Part shown: piece by piece, positions 1 through 9,224 of the stretch | Layout: each line of letters starts with the position of its first letter | Numbering within the stretch: position 1 is the first letter of the stretch | Assembly (NCBI GenBank): GCA_965262455.1 | Contig: CBDHFH010000008.1 | Coordinates: forward strand, 930,001 to 994,000 | Length of the DNA stretch: 64,000 nt | Direction of reading: 5' to 3' | Source of the DNA: UBA1858 sp965262455 | GTDB lineage: Bacteria; Pseudomonadota; Gammaproteobacteria; UBA4575 | Position numbers and translations under genes: made by a program | The notes under the pieces: generated by a model | The model's database searches: none | The model's input: only the letters and a program-made list of their open reading frames with translations | Told to the model about the DNA's origin: nothing

Positions 1-883
1 GATTTAAATTAGAACTGCGCACTCCCGCTGCTTCAATGGGTGATTCAGGATTCATTGGCGGCACGTCAGCTTCAGCATATGGATCGACATACACGATGAG
101 GTTGCCACCGCGCATGACATATTGATCAATGGCATACAATGTTTCGTTACTGAGATCCTTAGGGTGCACAAGCATGAGCAATTCTAGATCTTCGTCAAAT
201 TGTGTCTCTGTAAAATCTATATTACGCACTTCAAACAACTGCTGTAGTTGATTGGTGACAACCCATGGGTTACGAATTTTTTGAGTTTCAATATCAAATG
301 AAGAAAACATCGGCACTCTAGACATTAAACCAACCACAGGCTTATTGGTATTCAACAAGGTATAGATCAACTTGGTGACGTCGTATTCTAAAAACTGTTC
401 TTTGTTTGGCTGGAAGAAAGGAATTAACTCTGACTCACCCACAGAGTTACTGCCGACTAACCCGAAATAGATAGTATCTCCACCTGGGCCGGTGGGCACA
501 CCTTGCAAGCCGAATTCCGCCGCTTGATCTTCTTCTTCAGAATAAGCCACCGGGTCGATGACATTAAGCGTGATCTTGCCTTTAGATAACTGCGCATATT
601 CCTGTAACAATTCACGCACGCGTGTTGCATATGTTCGTAATTGAGGGATATCTTTTGTAGCTTGATCAGAATAAAAATAATGTAAAGTAATCGGCTCTTG
701 GATGTCTTCAAGAATGTTTAACGTGCCATCGGAGAGCGTATATAATTTATCTTCAGTCAAATCAATTCGCATGCTTTTGAATAGATTGCCACTAATCATG
801 TTCACAAGCACGAACAACACAGCCAAAATTAATAAGCCTGAGTAACTAATCGTTTTTGCCATAGATTTGTTTGCCGCACTCAT
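1..883 (-). CDS. GldG-like ABC transport auxiliary protein (partial, C-terminus off the left edge)
   Basis: The first 294 residues of a protein that continues beyond base 1. An N-terminal membrane segment (about residues 15-32) is followed by an extracytoplasmic domain. The segment 'RIDLTEDKLYTLS' just after the membrane helix is typical of the GldG / ABC-type uncharacterised transport family (DUF4350-like). The start at 883 lies 3 bases after the stop of the permease gene upstream (886), so this is the third gene of an ATPase-permease-GldG operon. In the family this protein works with GldA and GldF at the inner membrane; gliding-specific function cannot be assumed outside Bacteroidetes, and the transported substrate is unknown. 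Family assignment is confident; function is inferred. Confidence 0.82.
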   Translation of the reverse strand, partial: MSAANKSMAKTISYSGLLILAVLFVLVNMISGNLFKSMRIDLTEDKLYTLSDGTLNILEDIQEPITLHYFYSDQATKDIPQLRTYATRVRELLQEYAQLSKGKITLNVIDPVAYSEEEDQAAEFGLQGVPTGPGGDTIYFGLVGSNSVGESELIPFFQPNKEQFLEYDVTKLIYTLLNTNKPVVGLMSRVPMFSSFDIETQKIRNPWVVTNQLQQLFEVRNIDFTETQFDEDLELLMLVHPKDLSNETLYAIDQYVMRGGNLIVYVDPYAEADVPPMNPESPIEAAGVRSSNLN

Positions 884-885
884 AT

Positions 886-1620
886 TTAACTCGCCTTTTT
901 CATTTCAATGACCACAGCATTGGCATACAACCAACAACCAATCAACGTTGCAAAGTAAATAATATCCCGCAAATCTATCACGCCCTTACTAATCGACGTG
1001 TAATGCGTCAAGAAACTTAAAGAAGAAATAGCATCGACGACACTTTGAGGCGCCCAGCCACTAAAGAAATCTAATACAATGGAAAAACCACTTAATAAGA
1101 ATGCAAAACATATCACCACACTAATAATAAATGCGATGACTTGATTTTTTGTGGTTGCTGATATGCAGGCACCAATAGCCAAGAACCCACCCGCCATCAA
1201 TAAGCTGCCGATATACGCAGCCAGTATCACGCCATTATCAGGATCACCCAGGTAGTTCACAGTAATCCATAATGGAAAAGTTAATATCAAGGCGATTCCA
1301 GTAAATAACCAAGCCGCTAAAAACTTACCTATCACTGCTTCAATCATAGTGATTGGTAGTGTAAGCAGTAATTCAATATTGCCAGACTTTCTTTCTTCTG
1401 CCCACAAGCGCATTGAAATGGCCGGCACAAGGAATAAATACAACCAAGGATGAAAATTAAAAAATGGTGCGAGATCAGCCTGACCACGCTCATAAAAACC
1501 ACCCATATGAAATGTAAGCGCACCACTAAGTACTAAAAATATAACTATAAATACATAGGCCACAGGTGTTGCAAAGTATCCCTGTAATTCGCGCTTAAAG
1601 ATAATGCCAATATTTTTCAT
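886..1620 (-). CDS. ABC-2 type transporter permease (GldF-like)
   Basis: A 244-residue integral membrane protein with about six hydrophobic segments. It begins with a cytoplasmic helix (FKRELQGYFATPVAYVF), as usual in ABC-2 permeases of the GldF/NosY type. The motif 'SMRLWAEERKSGNIELLLTLPI' region (about residues 70-90) is the typical cytoplasmic coupling segment of the family. The start overlaps the last base of the ATPase gene stop (1620), showing translational coupling, and the GldG-like gene follows 2 bases later. With those two it should form an exporter or membrane-remodelling ABC complex. The substrate cannot be read from the sequence. Confidence 0.88.
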   Translation of the reverse strand: MKNIGIIFKRELQGYFATPVAYVFIVIFLVLSGALTFHMGGFYERGQADLAPFFNFHPWLYLFLVPAISMRLWAEERKSGNIELLLTLPITMIEAVIGKFLAAWLFTGIALILTFPLWITVNYLGDPDNGVILAAYIGSLLMAGGFLAIGACISATTKNQVIAFIISVVICFAFLLSGFSIVLDFFSGWAPQSVVDAISSLSFLTHYTSISKGVIDLRDIIYFATLIGCWLYANAVVIEMKKAS

Positions 1621-2345
1621 TATGAGAACACCTCCGTTGATGTAATCTCACGGAACACATCATCCAGTCGACCGGATGGAGATCTTGCAATCAATTGTTG
1701 AGGTGTCTCGTCTGCAATAACTTTTCCACTGGCTATTATTATTGCGCGCGAACACACTGCATCGACTTCTTCTAATATGTGTGTAGAAATCACCACGATC
1801 TTGTCTTGCGCCATGCCCTTAATCAGCTCGCGCACTTCATATTTCTGATTAGGGTCCAGGCCATCAGTGGGCTCATCCAGAATTAATACTTTCGGGTCGT
1901 GTAAAATTGCTTGCGCAAGGCCCACTCGACGTTTGAAACCTTTGGATAATGTATCGATGGAACGATTGATGACTTGATGCAAATGTAATTGTTCAATCAC
2001 CGTGTCCACGCGTTGAGTTTTCTGTGTTCCCCTGAGACCTCTTACATCAGCAATAAAATTGAGAAATTGAATGGCTGTCATTTCGCCATAACTGGGTGCG
2101 CCTTCAGGGAGATAGCCCAACTGTTTTTTTGCTGCCAAGGCATCACCTTCCACAGCATGACCGCACACGCGAATAGACCCTGAAGTGGGTGCCAGAAACC
2201 CGGTGATCATTTTCATGGTAGTTGATTTACCCGCACCATTGGGTCCGAGAAATCCAAGCACTTGGCCAGGATTTACCGTAAAAGAGATGTCATTAACCGC
2301 TGTCAGGGGACCAAATTTTTTAACTAAATTTTCTATCTCAATCAT
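1620..2345 (-). CDS. ABC transporter ATP-binding protein (GldA-like)
   Basis: A 241-residue nucleotide-binding subunit. Walker A is GPNGAGKST (about residues 34-42), the signature is LSKGFKRRVGLAQA (about 134-147), and Walker B is VLILDEPTDGLD followed by the H-loop 'STHILEEV'. The signature starts LSKGF rather than LSGGQ, which is common in the DrrA/GldA/CcmA group of ABC-2 systems. It is the first gene of the minus-strand operon and supplies ATP hydrolysis for the GldF-like permease and GldG-like partner. Length is normal for the family, and the Met at 2345 starts directly at the conserved N-terminus. Confidence 0.92.
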   Translation of the reverse strand: MIEIENLVKKFGPLTAVNDISFTVNPGQVLGFLGPNGAGKSTTMKMITGFLAPTSGSIRVCGHAVEGDALAAKKQLGYLPEGAPSYGEMTAIQFLNFIADVRGLRGTQKTQRVDTVIEQLHLHQVINRSIDTLSKGFKRRVGLAQAILHDPKVLILDEPTDGLDPNQKYEVRELIKGMAQDKIVVISTHILEEVDAVCSRAIIIASGKVIADETPQQLIARSPSGRLDDVFREITSTEVFS

Positions 2346-2620
2346 TATTCAAGACGCTTTTAACGTTTTATTATTAAGGTCTGCCCGCTTGCTGTGGCAG
2401 ATCAAAACTGCCGCTTTTTACCAAACTCGCAGATGATTGACAAGTAAGTGACAAGTGATGGTGGCATCAAGTTCCCACTCAGACTAGGGGTGAACTATTT
2501 GCAGTTAGCAATCGCTTTATTACTACCAAACAGGCATTTAAACTACCAGTTGGCCCAACAGGTGTGCATCTTACATGAATAGTCAGGTATTCTCAGATCT
2601 TTTGAGTAACAAACAAGCAA

Positions 2621-3142
2621 ATGAACCAAAAACGCTTTTTTGAGAATTTTATGCTTGGCGTCACCCAGGGTGAGGTCGCTATTGAGGAACGCGACATGAA
2701 TATCGCTGCGATTCATAAATTAGCAAGCTCTGCTGTGCATAGCATTAACATCCTGTCTCGATCACTCAATCATCAAGTATTCGATCGCGCTGACATATTG
2801 GAAGCGATGCATAAATTCATCCAGAAAAGTCGCCATTCAGGTATTCAAATACTGCTATATGATGGTACGAACATTATCAAAAATGGTCATCGACTATTAA
2901 ATCTCGCCGACCGTGTCCCGTCTAAAATTACTTTTAGGAAACTCCCCAAAGAATGCACAGTCTATAATGAAAGCTTCATGACGGCTGACGGAAAAGGATT
3001 TTTGCATAATCCACAATCTGATCGTTATGAAGGTAGCGTTAACTTTAATGACATTACGCGTTGCAGTGAATTAGATAAAATATTTACTGACTATTGGCAT
3101 CAAAGTGAACCGATTGCAGATTTACGACGAGTGAGTATTTAA
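2621..3142 (+). CDS. Conserved hypothetical, PLD-like fold (DUF7931-type)
   Basis: A 173-residue soluble protein with no signal peptide. It resembles a domain found alone or after GNAT acetyltransferases in gammaproteobacteria that is thought to adopt a phospholipase-D-like fold. The alternating beta/alpha pattern around 'SGIQILLYD' and the terminal 'SVNFNDI...LDKIFTDYWHQSEP' fit that description. No complete HxKxxxxD catalytic motif is visible, so enzymatic activity is doubtful. Its stop is one base from the start of the next gene, so the two are almost certainly co-transcribed. The family assignment is from memory; the function is unknown. Confidence 0.6.
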   Translation: MNQKRFFENFMLGVTQGEVAIEERDMNIAAIHKLASSAVHSINILSRSLNHQVFDRADILEAMHKFIQKSRHSGIQILLYDGTNIIKNGHRLLNLADRVPSKITFRKLPKECTVYNESFMTADGKGFLHNPQSDRYEGSVNFNDITRCSELDKIFTDYWHQSEPIADLRRVSI

Positions 3143-3143
3143 T

Positions 3144-3974
3144 ATGAGAATGATATTCACGCTGCTAACGGCATGCATGTTTTTTTGCATCGCGAATGCC
3201 GCTGACAGCATCCAATATTTTGATTTAAAGCATCGGCCTGCCGACGAAGTCATTCCATTATTACAGCCCCTGCTACAAGAGCATGAAGCCATTAGTGGCA
3301 GCGGTTATCAGATATTTATTAAAACATCACAACAACGCGTGCCAGAGATGCAAAGTCTAATCAATGCCATTGATAAAGCGATTAAGACATTCCGCATTAG
3401 TGTAACCAATGATGAATATGTTGTTAGCGATGAAAACAATGTCGATGCATCAGTCACTGCACGCAAGGGTGATATTGAAGTGAGTGCCGGGCGCTACCCA
3501 CCGAGCGAACCAGGTGTGACAGTCAATATTGATACGCGCCATACACAGGACAAAAGTAACAACACGCAATTTGTTCATGTTCAAGAAGGTAAGCCAGCCT
3601 TTATTTCAAGAGAGAGTTTGCGCATTATTCCTATTTATGCGTATGTGCAACGTGCCAACGGTGACTTTCTAATTGAACACAATCATTTATCTCCTTCCAG
3701 GCAAGATGGGTTTTATGTGCTGGCACGTAGTTCAGGCGACAATACAGCTAATGTAAGCATTCAAAGCACCTCAAGTAATCGCCGAACTTATCAAGGCTAT
3801 GGACAAGATCAGACGTATATAGACACTTCGTTACAAGTAGCGCTCGGACAGTGGTTTGAAGTCGGTGGCAATACTGATTCCAGTGAAACTGAATCGACAG
3901 GCGTAATATATAAAACCAAGAAAAAAAATCAGCGTTATAAGAAGATATTCTTGAAAATAGACTTTGCTAACTAA
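3144..3974 (+). CDS. Periplasmic protein with secretin N-domain-like (NolW/STN) fold
   Basis: A 276-residue exported protein with a signal peptide of about 19 residues (cleavage after ANA). Residues 24-75 ('IQYFDLKHRPADEVIPLLQPLL...LINAID') look like the short N1/NolW domain of type II/III secretins: a beta strand, a helix that calculates overlap between monomers, then a second strand. There is no secretin pore domain, and the protein is far shorter than a GspD (about 650 residues). The rest, up to 'YKKIFLKIDFAN', is beta-rich and unrecognised. The start is one base after the preceding stop. It could be an accessory protein that docks on a pilus or secretion machine, but no such genes are nearby. 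Confidence 0.6.
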   Translation: MRMIFTLLTACMFFCIANAADSIQYFDLKHRPADEVIPLLQPLLQEHEAISGSGYQIFIKTSQQRVPEMQSLINAIDKAIKTFRISVTNDEYVVSDENNVDASVTARKGDIEVSAGRYPPSEPGVTVNIDTRHTQDKSNNTQFVHVQEGKPAFISRESLRIIPIYAYVQRANGDFLIEHNHLSPSRQDGFYVLARSSGDNTANVSIQSTSSNRRTYQGYGQDQTYIDTSLQVALGQWFEVGGNTDSSETESTGVIYKTKKKNQRYKKIFLKIDFAN

Positions 3975-3985
3975 GATAGTTCATC

Positions 3986-4585
3986 TTAAGTTTCTCCATC
4001 TAGCCATTGTTGTTTAATATTTTCGTGATTCATTACAAACCACTGCAAGCCAATAATACCAATCGCAGATCTTATTTCTCCGGTTGAGAGCATATAGGGA
4101 ATATCAGTCGCAGGCACAACCATGACTTTGATATCTTCACCCTCTTCTTCTAAACCAGCGGATGCGACTAATTCATTGACAGATACTTTACCGATATACA
4201 AGTCGATCCATTCAGTTAGCCCACCCGGGCTCGTGTAAAAACCAGCTATTTTTAATAACTTACTTGGGCGACAACCAATTTCTTCTTGGCACTCTCTGAT
4301 TACGACATCTTCTGCGATTTCTTCTGCCTCTATCAAGCCGGCAACAATTTCGGTTAGCCAGGGCTGCTGTTCTTTTATGGCGCCCATGCGGAATTGATTG
4401 ACCAGCACTACCTTATCAGCGTCTGGGTCAAAAGCCACCATAGCCACTGCATCTTGGCGACCCACAACCTCACGTTGCAGCAGCGGTGTGTCACTGCCAT
4501 CAAATTTTTCGTGCGTTAGTTGATATTTAGTGACTTTGAAATGACCATCATATTTTAGATCTTTATGATGTAACTTCCACTTCAA
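3986..4585 (-). CDS. nudF: ADP-ribose pyrophosphatase (Nudix hydrolase)
   Basis: A 199-residue Nudix enzyme. The Nudix box Gx5Ex7REUxEExGU is complete (about residues 92-114, ending RECQEEIGC). The N-terminal half (DLKYDGHFKVTKYQLTHEKFDG) and the 'FYTSPGG' loop after the box are typical of the NudF/TrgB ADP-ribose pyrophosphatase group, which splits ADP-ribose to AMP and ribose-5-phosphate in the cytoplasm. It starts 14 bases after the stop of the antiporter gene on the same strand, so the two probably share a transcript. It converges on the secretin-N-like gene with an 11-base gap. Confidence 0.88.
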   Translation of the reverse strand: MKWKLHHKDLKYDGHFKVTKYQLTHEKFDGSDTPLLQREVVGRQDAVAMVAFDPDADKVVLVNQFRMGAIKEQQPWLTEIVAGLIEAEEIAEDVVIRECQEEIGCRPSKLLKIAGFYTSPGGLTEWIDLYIGKVSVNELVASAGLEEEGEDIKVMVVPATDIPYMLSTGEIRSAIGIIGLQWFVMNHENIKQQWLDGET

Positions 4586-4599
4586 GTATTCGCTCCAAA

Positions 4600-6162
4600 T
4601 TATTTATTACTAAGTTCTGAAAATACATGCTTGGCAAAACCATGCCCCGCTTCTGCAAATAAATTAAACGCCACGCAGCCATTCTCTTCAAGCTCTCTTT
4701 GCTGGTCATCAAAGTGAGAAACAACTGCGAGTGTATTTTCATAGCCAGTTTCGCGCGCCAGTTCAACGATGTACATATTCTCTCTGTGATTAGACAAGCA
4801 TACAAATATCTTTTCACACTCGAGCAATGTGGATTGACTCCAAAACTCATAATCATTAGCATCGCCATGGATACAATTAATTCCCTTTTTAACCAGCCGA
4901 TCCACACGCGCCTGATTTTCTTCAATGCCAGCCACCATGCCAGGATATTTTTCTTGCAACGCTTCATAAGCCCCTTGGCCGACACGTCCCATGCCCAATA
5001 TAGCCACTTTGACATCACCTATATTAGGAATAATTTCTTGCGGCAAACGTTCGTCACGCTCGAATTTATCCAGGAACTCATAATTTTTATTAAACAAGTC
5101 ATGCACGCGAGTATTAAAAGGCGTAGCAAAAAAGAAAGAAATAGACATGGCGAGTGCAAGCGTCGTTAGCCATTCATGGGAGAGTATCCCTGACGTGACA
5201 GCAATGGTCGCGACGATTAAACCAAACTCACTATAATTAAATAATGCGACACCTGATAAAAAAGCGGTACGCGCCCTGACTTTGAACATGACTAATAAGA
5301 AATAGTAAATAAGTGGGCGCAAGAAAATCAGTAGTGCCAGACTCACTGCTACGAATAGCATTTCCATGGAAGGCAATCCGTAGTAACCAATCTGCAAGAA
5401 GAAGCCAATTAAAAATAAATCTTTTAAGTTTAATAAATTTTTATACAACTCATTGGCGCGCTCATTGTTGCCCAACATCACGCCAAACAATAATGCACCG
5501 AGGCCACCTTTCAAGTTGACTAATTCAAATAACTCAGCGCCACCAATGGCACACACAACGCCAAACAATACCAACAACTCTCCATGCCCAGATAATTTTT
5601 GCAAATAAAGCAGTAATGGACGAACTAACGGCAATGCCAATAGCAGTAACGCAGTTGGTTCAATCGGTTTATCAGACGTAAATACTAAGTAACAGACAGC
5701 AAAAATGTCCTGAATGATTAAAATACCAATGGCAATGGACGCATGAAAGGCTGCACTCTCACCACGTTCATCAAAAATCTTAACGGCGAACACCGTACTG
5801 GAAAACGATAATGCGAAGGCTAATGTCCATGCGGACACGGAATCAGTGAACTTAAGGGCCGGCAGCCAGTAACCTGCCGCCATTATCACTGGTACAGTCA
5901 GCAATACCGCAATCACCATATGGATGAGTGCAGTGCCCCAGACATGCGGGGCTGCCAGCTCTTTTAAATTAAGCTTCAGGCCAATAGTAAATAACAGTAA
6001 TAAAATGCCCAGGTCAGCAAGTGGGGTGATGACATCGATATTGCCAACCCCTAACTCGTGCGCCAAGAAACCAGCCAACAAATAACCCAGTAAAGGTGGA
6101 TAATTTAAACGGCGAAAGATTAAGCCAGCGCCAAGCGCTAACAATATGATGACGGCATCCAT
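4600..6162 (-). CDS. CPA2-family K+/H+ antiporter with TrkA-N domain (KefB/YbaL-like)
   Basis: A 520-residue inner-membrane cation:proton antiporter. Residues 1-370 form about 12 hydrophobic segments with the Na+/H+ exchanger pattern ('LADLGILLLLFTIGLKL', 'LSFSSTVFAVKIFDE'). Residues about 388-510 form a cytoplasmic Rossmann TrkA-N (RCK) domain with the nucleotide-binding motif 'VAILGMGRVGQGA'. In KefB/YbaL relatives this domain gates K+ efflux in response to glutathione adducts or nucleotides. No TrkA-C domain is present, so the length matches the shorter YbaL-type members. It is followed by nudF on the same strand. Confidence 0.87.
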   Translation of the reverse strand: MDAVIILLALGAGLIFRRLNYPPLLGYLLAGFLAHELGVGNIDVITPLADLGILLLLFTIGLKLNLKELAAPHVWGTALIHMVIAVLLTVPVIMAAGYWLPALKFTDSVSAWTLAFALSFSSTVFAVKIFDERGESAAFHASIAIGILIIQDIFAVCYLVFTSDKPIEPTALLLLALPLVRPLLLYLQKLSGHGELLVLFGVVCAIGGAELFELVNLKGGLGALLFGVMLGNNERANELYKNLLNLKDLFLIGFFLQIGYYGLPSMEMLFVAVSLALLIFLRPLIYYFLLVMFKVRARTAFLSGVALFNYSEFGLIVATIAVTSGILSHEWLTTLALAMSISFFFATPFNTRVHDLFNKNYEFLDKFERDERLPQEIIPNIGDVKVAILGMGRVGQGAYEALQEKYPGMVAGIEENQARVDRLVKKGINCIHGDANDYEFWSQSTLLECEKIFVCLSNHRENMYIVELARETGYENTLAVVSHFDDQQRELEENGCVAFNLFAEAGHGFAKHVFSELSNK

Positions 6163-6275
6163 TTAATTAGACTAATGCGTGTCTCAAGACAAAATACCCC
6201 ATAAGTAGTTGGCATATTAACTATTTATTTGTTATCGGCCAACTATTGAAATCCAACAGAAATCAATAGATTAGG

Positions 6276-6716
6276 TTAAAAACCTTCGGTATTTTTCTCT
6301 ACCCAGCGCTGCTCTTGGCTTAATTGCTCTTTTTTCCAAAACGGCGCGGTTGATTTTAATTCCTCCATAATCAAGCGGTTAGCTTCATACGCCTGCTTTC
6401 GATGAGATGACCAGACCGCCACGCATACAATTGGGTCCCCGGGATAAATGGTACCTACACGGTGTGCTATACAAATATCCAGTAAATCCCATTGCTCGGC
6501 CGCTTTAAGCATAATTTTTTCAAGGCTTTTCTCCGTCATGCCCGGATAGTGCTCTAAATGCATGGACTGGACATCGTCACCCAGATTGAAATCACGCATC
6601 GTACCTATGAATACGCAGGTTGCACCAAAATTATGTTTTAGCTCAGCCTGTTCATGTTGGTATGATTTCACCCATTGCCAGGGGTCATAGGGTTCAGTGA
6701 ATAACTCAATTTTCAT
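6276..6716 (-). CDS. moaE: Molybdopterin synthase catalytic subunit MoaE
   Basis: A 146-residue protein covering the full MoaE family. The conserved 'GATCVFIGTMRDFNLGD' segment (about 31-47), 'HRVGTIYPGD', and the C-terminal active-site region 'LKSTAPFWKKEQ' are all present; the lysines there bind the precursor and the MoaD tail. MoaE joins MoaD to insert dithiolene sulfur into cyclic pyranopterin monophosphate. Its small partner gene moaD, which usually sits directly upstream, is not seen in this window; moaB and moaA are 0.4-3 kb away on both strands. Confidence 0.95.
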   Translation of the reverse strand: MKIELFTEPYDPWQWVKSYQHEQAELKHNFGATCVFIGTMRDFNLGDDVQSMHLEHYPGMTEKSLEKIMLKAAEQWDLLDICIAHRVGTIYPGDPIVCVAVWSSHRKQAYEANRLIMEELKSTAPFWKKEQLSQEQRWVEKNTEGF

Positions 6717-6920
6717 TTTGCAAATGGATCATCGTTCAAATAATGTTTCTGACGTCATTCCTCTACAACGCTATACTAACGGTTAAATGCTTGAGAAGCT
6801 GGATAATTTCTTAATAAGCGCGGTATATTGTTGCATTATATTGATTAAGAAACGCTGATTTAATATTAATACAGCATAACAATAAGTGTGCTCTCAACTC
6901 ACAATACTAATCTACTTCCA

Positions 6921-7142
6921 ATGAAAACAATCTTTCATGCTCTCAACTCAATTGAAGCCAACATCATAAAAGGCTTACTCACAAGTGAAGGTATCACTTG
7001 TGAGATTTTAGGTGAATACTTACAAGGTGCTATGGGTGAACTGCCTGTGAATGGACTGATTAGAGTGGTTGTTGACGAGAGTGACTTCGACAACGCCAGT
7101 CTGATTATTGATAATTGGCGTGAAGCCAAATTCACTGCATAA
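6921..7142 (+). CDS. DUF2007 family protein (putative signal-transducing protein)
   Basis: A 73-residue protein starting 'MKTIFHALNSIEANIIKGLLTSEGI'-like, the canonical beginning of DUF2007, so the Met at 6921 is preferred to the GTG 33 bases upstream. The family has a small PII-like alpha/beta fold and is called a putative signal transducer; its role is not established. The stop is 10 bases before moaB, suggesting co-transcription. No catalytic residues are evident. Confidence 0.75.
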   Translation: MKTIFHALNSIEANIIKGLLTSEGITCEILGEYLQGAMGELPVNGLIRVVVDESDFDNASLIIDNWREAKFTA

Positions 7143-7152
7143 GCAATTAATT

Positions 7153-7677
7153 ATGATTGATACTAATAGAGAATTTATCGCGTTATCGATTGCGGTATTA
7201 ACTATTTCTGATTCGCGCACAGAGCAAGACGATAAATCTGGCAAGTTACTCGTGACCCGTTTAGAAAAGGCAGGTCACAACCTGTGTGAAAAGAAAATTG
7301 TTGCTGATGATATTTACCAGATACGTGCAATTATTTCACACTGGATAGCGCAACCTACGCCTCAAGTGATCATAACCACTGGCGGCACGGGTGTGACCGG
7401 ACGTGATGGCACACCGGAGGCAGTCAAGCCTTTACTGGATAAAGAGATTGAAGGGTTTGGAGAAATGTTTCGCGTGCTGTCTTTTGAATCTATCGGTACT
7501 TCAACACTGCAATCCAGAGCAACAGCCGGTGTCGCTAACGGCACATACATATTTTGTTTGCCGGGATCTTCGGGCGCTTGTGCAGATGCCTGGGATAAAC
7601 TCATCCAGCTACAACTCGATTATCGTCATCGTCCTTGCAACCTGGTTGAATTAATTCCACGTCTACTGGAAAAATAA
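7153..7677 (+). CDS. moaB: Molybdenum cofactor biosynthesis protein MoaB
   Basis: A 174-residue MogA/MoaB-type protein. It contains the conserved 'LTISDSRT', 'ITTGGTGVTGRDGTPEA' (about 76-92) and 'FCLPGSSGACADAW' motifs of the molybdopterin-binding fold. MoaB adenylylates molybdopterin in organisms that lack MogA, and E. coli MoaB is dispensable. The Met at 7153 is chosen because conserved sequence begins a few residues later; the reading frame also has an upstream start at 7108 inside the DUF2007 gene. It converges on the haemoglobin gene. Confidence 0.93.
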   Translation: MIDTNREFIALSIAVLTISDSRTEQDDKSGKLLVTRLEKAGHNLCEKKIVADDIYQIRAIISHWIAQPTPQVIITTGGTGVTGRDGTPEAVKPLLDKEIEGFGEMFRVLSFESIGTSTLQSRATAGVANGTYIFCLPGSSGACADAWDKLIQLQLDYRHRPCNLVELIPRLLEK

Positions 7678-7771
7678 TGTCAGTGAAGTAAAGCCAGCAT
7701 GGTAAAACCAGAAAAATAAAACTACAAAAGAAACATCTAAAATATTTTCGATACTAGTACCTCAAAACTGA

Positions 7772-8161
7772 CTAAACTTTAGTACGCAGATAACCGGCAA
7801 GCTCATAGAACTTTTTCGCTAACTCCTGCGAAAGTTGTTCCTCATAATTCAACTCGTTCATGGCGGTGAGCATGCAATGCATCCATTGATCGCGAGCCTC
7901 GATACCAATATCAAGATGTATATGGCGTTGCTTAAGCCATGTCGGGTTTACATAGGGTTCGCCAAATAATTTAGGGCCACCAAACCATTCACATAAATAA
8001 TGCGCCAAACGTTTCCGTGAACGCGTGAGATCATCAGGATGCATATCAAGAACGTCACGCGCAACGTCATCTCTTTGCATCACATCATAAAAACGGTTTG
8101 CTAACTGAAAGACCGCGCCCTGACCACCCATTCGATCAAATAAAGAAGCGTTGTTATCCAT
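7772..8161 (-). CDS. Group II truncated haemoglobin
   Basis: A 129-residue 2-on-2 globin. Family marks are 'MGGQGAVFQLANRFYDVM', the FGGP segment (about residues 60-63), the proximal haem histidine in 'RHIHLDI' (His80 or His82) and the Trp at position 93 that corresponds to TrpG8 of groups II and III. Such proteins bind O2 or NO and are used in NO detoxification or oxidative-stress protection in the cytoplasm. It lies only 6 bases after the stop of moaA on the same strand, so it is probably on the moaA transcript, a link between molybdoenzyme metabolism and nitrogen oxides that is plausible but inferred. Confidence 0.9.
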   Translation of the reverse strand: MDNNASLFDRMGGQGAVFQLANRFYDVMQRDDVARDVLDMHPDDLTRSRKRLAHYLCEWFGGPKLFGEPYVNPTWLKQRHIHLDIGIEARDQWMHCMLTAMNELNYEEQLSQELAKKFYELAGYLRTKV

Positions 8162-8167
8162 CTAGAC

Positions 8168-9182
8168 TCAGCCACCTATGTAAGACATCTCCACTTTATG
8201 CACTTCAGTGTTCTGCTTGCCTCTTAACTCTGAATAACGATCGGTGCGAGATTTCCAGGTATTACAAATGACTTCATTAATAAACTCATCCGACGCACCA
8301 GCTCGTAATAAACGCCGCAAGTCAACGCCTTTAGACGCGAACAAACACGTGTAAATGCTTCCTTCTGCTGACAAACGCAGACGATTACAGTCACCACAAA
8401 ATGCTTGAGTGACTGAAGTGATGACACCAATTTCACCATCGCCGTCCTGGTAGCGCCAACGCTTAGCCACTTCACCTTTATAGTGCGGGTCCACTGATTC
8501 GATGGCATATTTACTTTTGATGCGTTGGATAATGTCTTGGCCAGGGACCACTTGATCCATGTTCCCAACCATTGGTATTGCCCACATCCATATATTCAAT
8601 AAATCTTAAAATATGTCCACTGCCCTTAAAATATTCTGCCATTGGCAAAATATCATTTTCATTCACTCCTTTTTGCACCACCATATTTACTTTTACAGAC
8701 TCAAATCCGGCAGCGCGGGCATTATCTATTCCGTCCAACACTTTTTGCACAGAGACATTAACATCGTTCATACGCACAAACGTATCTTGATCGATAGCAT
8801 CGAGGCTAACTGTGATTCGATGCAACCCCGCCTCTTTTAACTGTTTTGCCCGACTCAAGGTTAGTAAGGAAGCATTAGTCGTGAGTGCAATGTCATCAAT
8901 GCCAGAAATACTATTGAGTTCGGTAATGAGTACATCAAGATTTTTGCGCAACAACGGCTCCCCACCTGTCAGGCGTAATTTTCGCACCCCGTGTTGGACA
9001 AATAATTCAGCTAAGCGTGTAATTTCTTCAAATGACAATAAGTCATCACGCGCCATAAATTGATATTTTGAATTAAACACTGCTTTAGGCATGCAGTAAG
9101 TACACCTGAAATTACAACGGTCTGTCACCGAGATGCGTAAATCTCGCATGGTGCGATTATATTGGTCGTTCAATTCAGTCAT
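8168..9182 (-). pseudogene. moaA: GTP 3',8-cyclase MoaA, interrupted by a one-base frameshift
   Basis: Radical-SAM enzyme of the first molybdopterin step. The N-terminal part (9182 down to about 8567) has the cluster motif CNFRCTYC (Cys23, 27, 30) and 'LRLTGGEPLLRK', and runs to 'MDVGNTNGW'. The C-terminal part, in another frame down to 8168, starts at 'MDQVVPGQDI' and holds the second cluster 'CGDCNRLRLS...C' and the terminal GG. In intact MoaA 'NGW' is followed directly by 'xMDxVVPG', so one extra C in the CCC at 8564-8566 explains the break. Removing it gives about 337 residues, a normal MoaA length. Either a real inactivating mutation or a sequencing error. Confidence 0.88.
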
Positions 9183-9224
9183 GTGTACTATTACTTTCTA
9201 GTTTTTTTATTACTTCAAATTAAC

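Noticed and set aside
2396..2412. GGCAG...CTGCC hairpin followed by GCTTTTT
   Set aside because: Looks like a terminator on the plus strand, but no plus-strand gene ends upstream; stem is only 5 bp.
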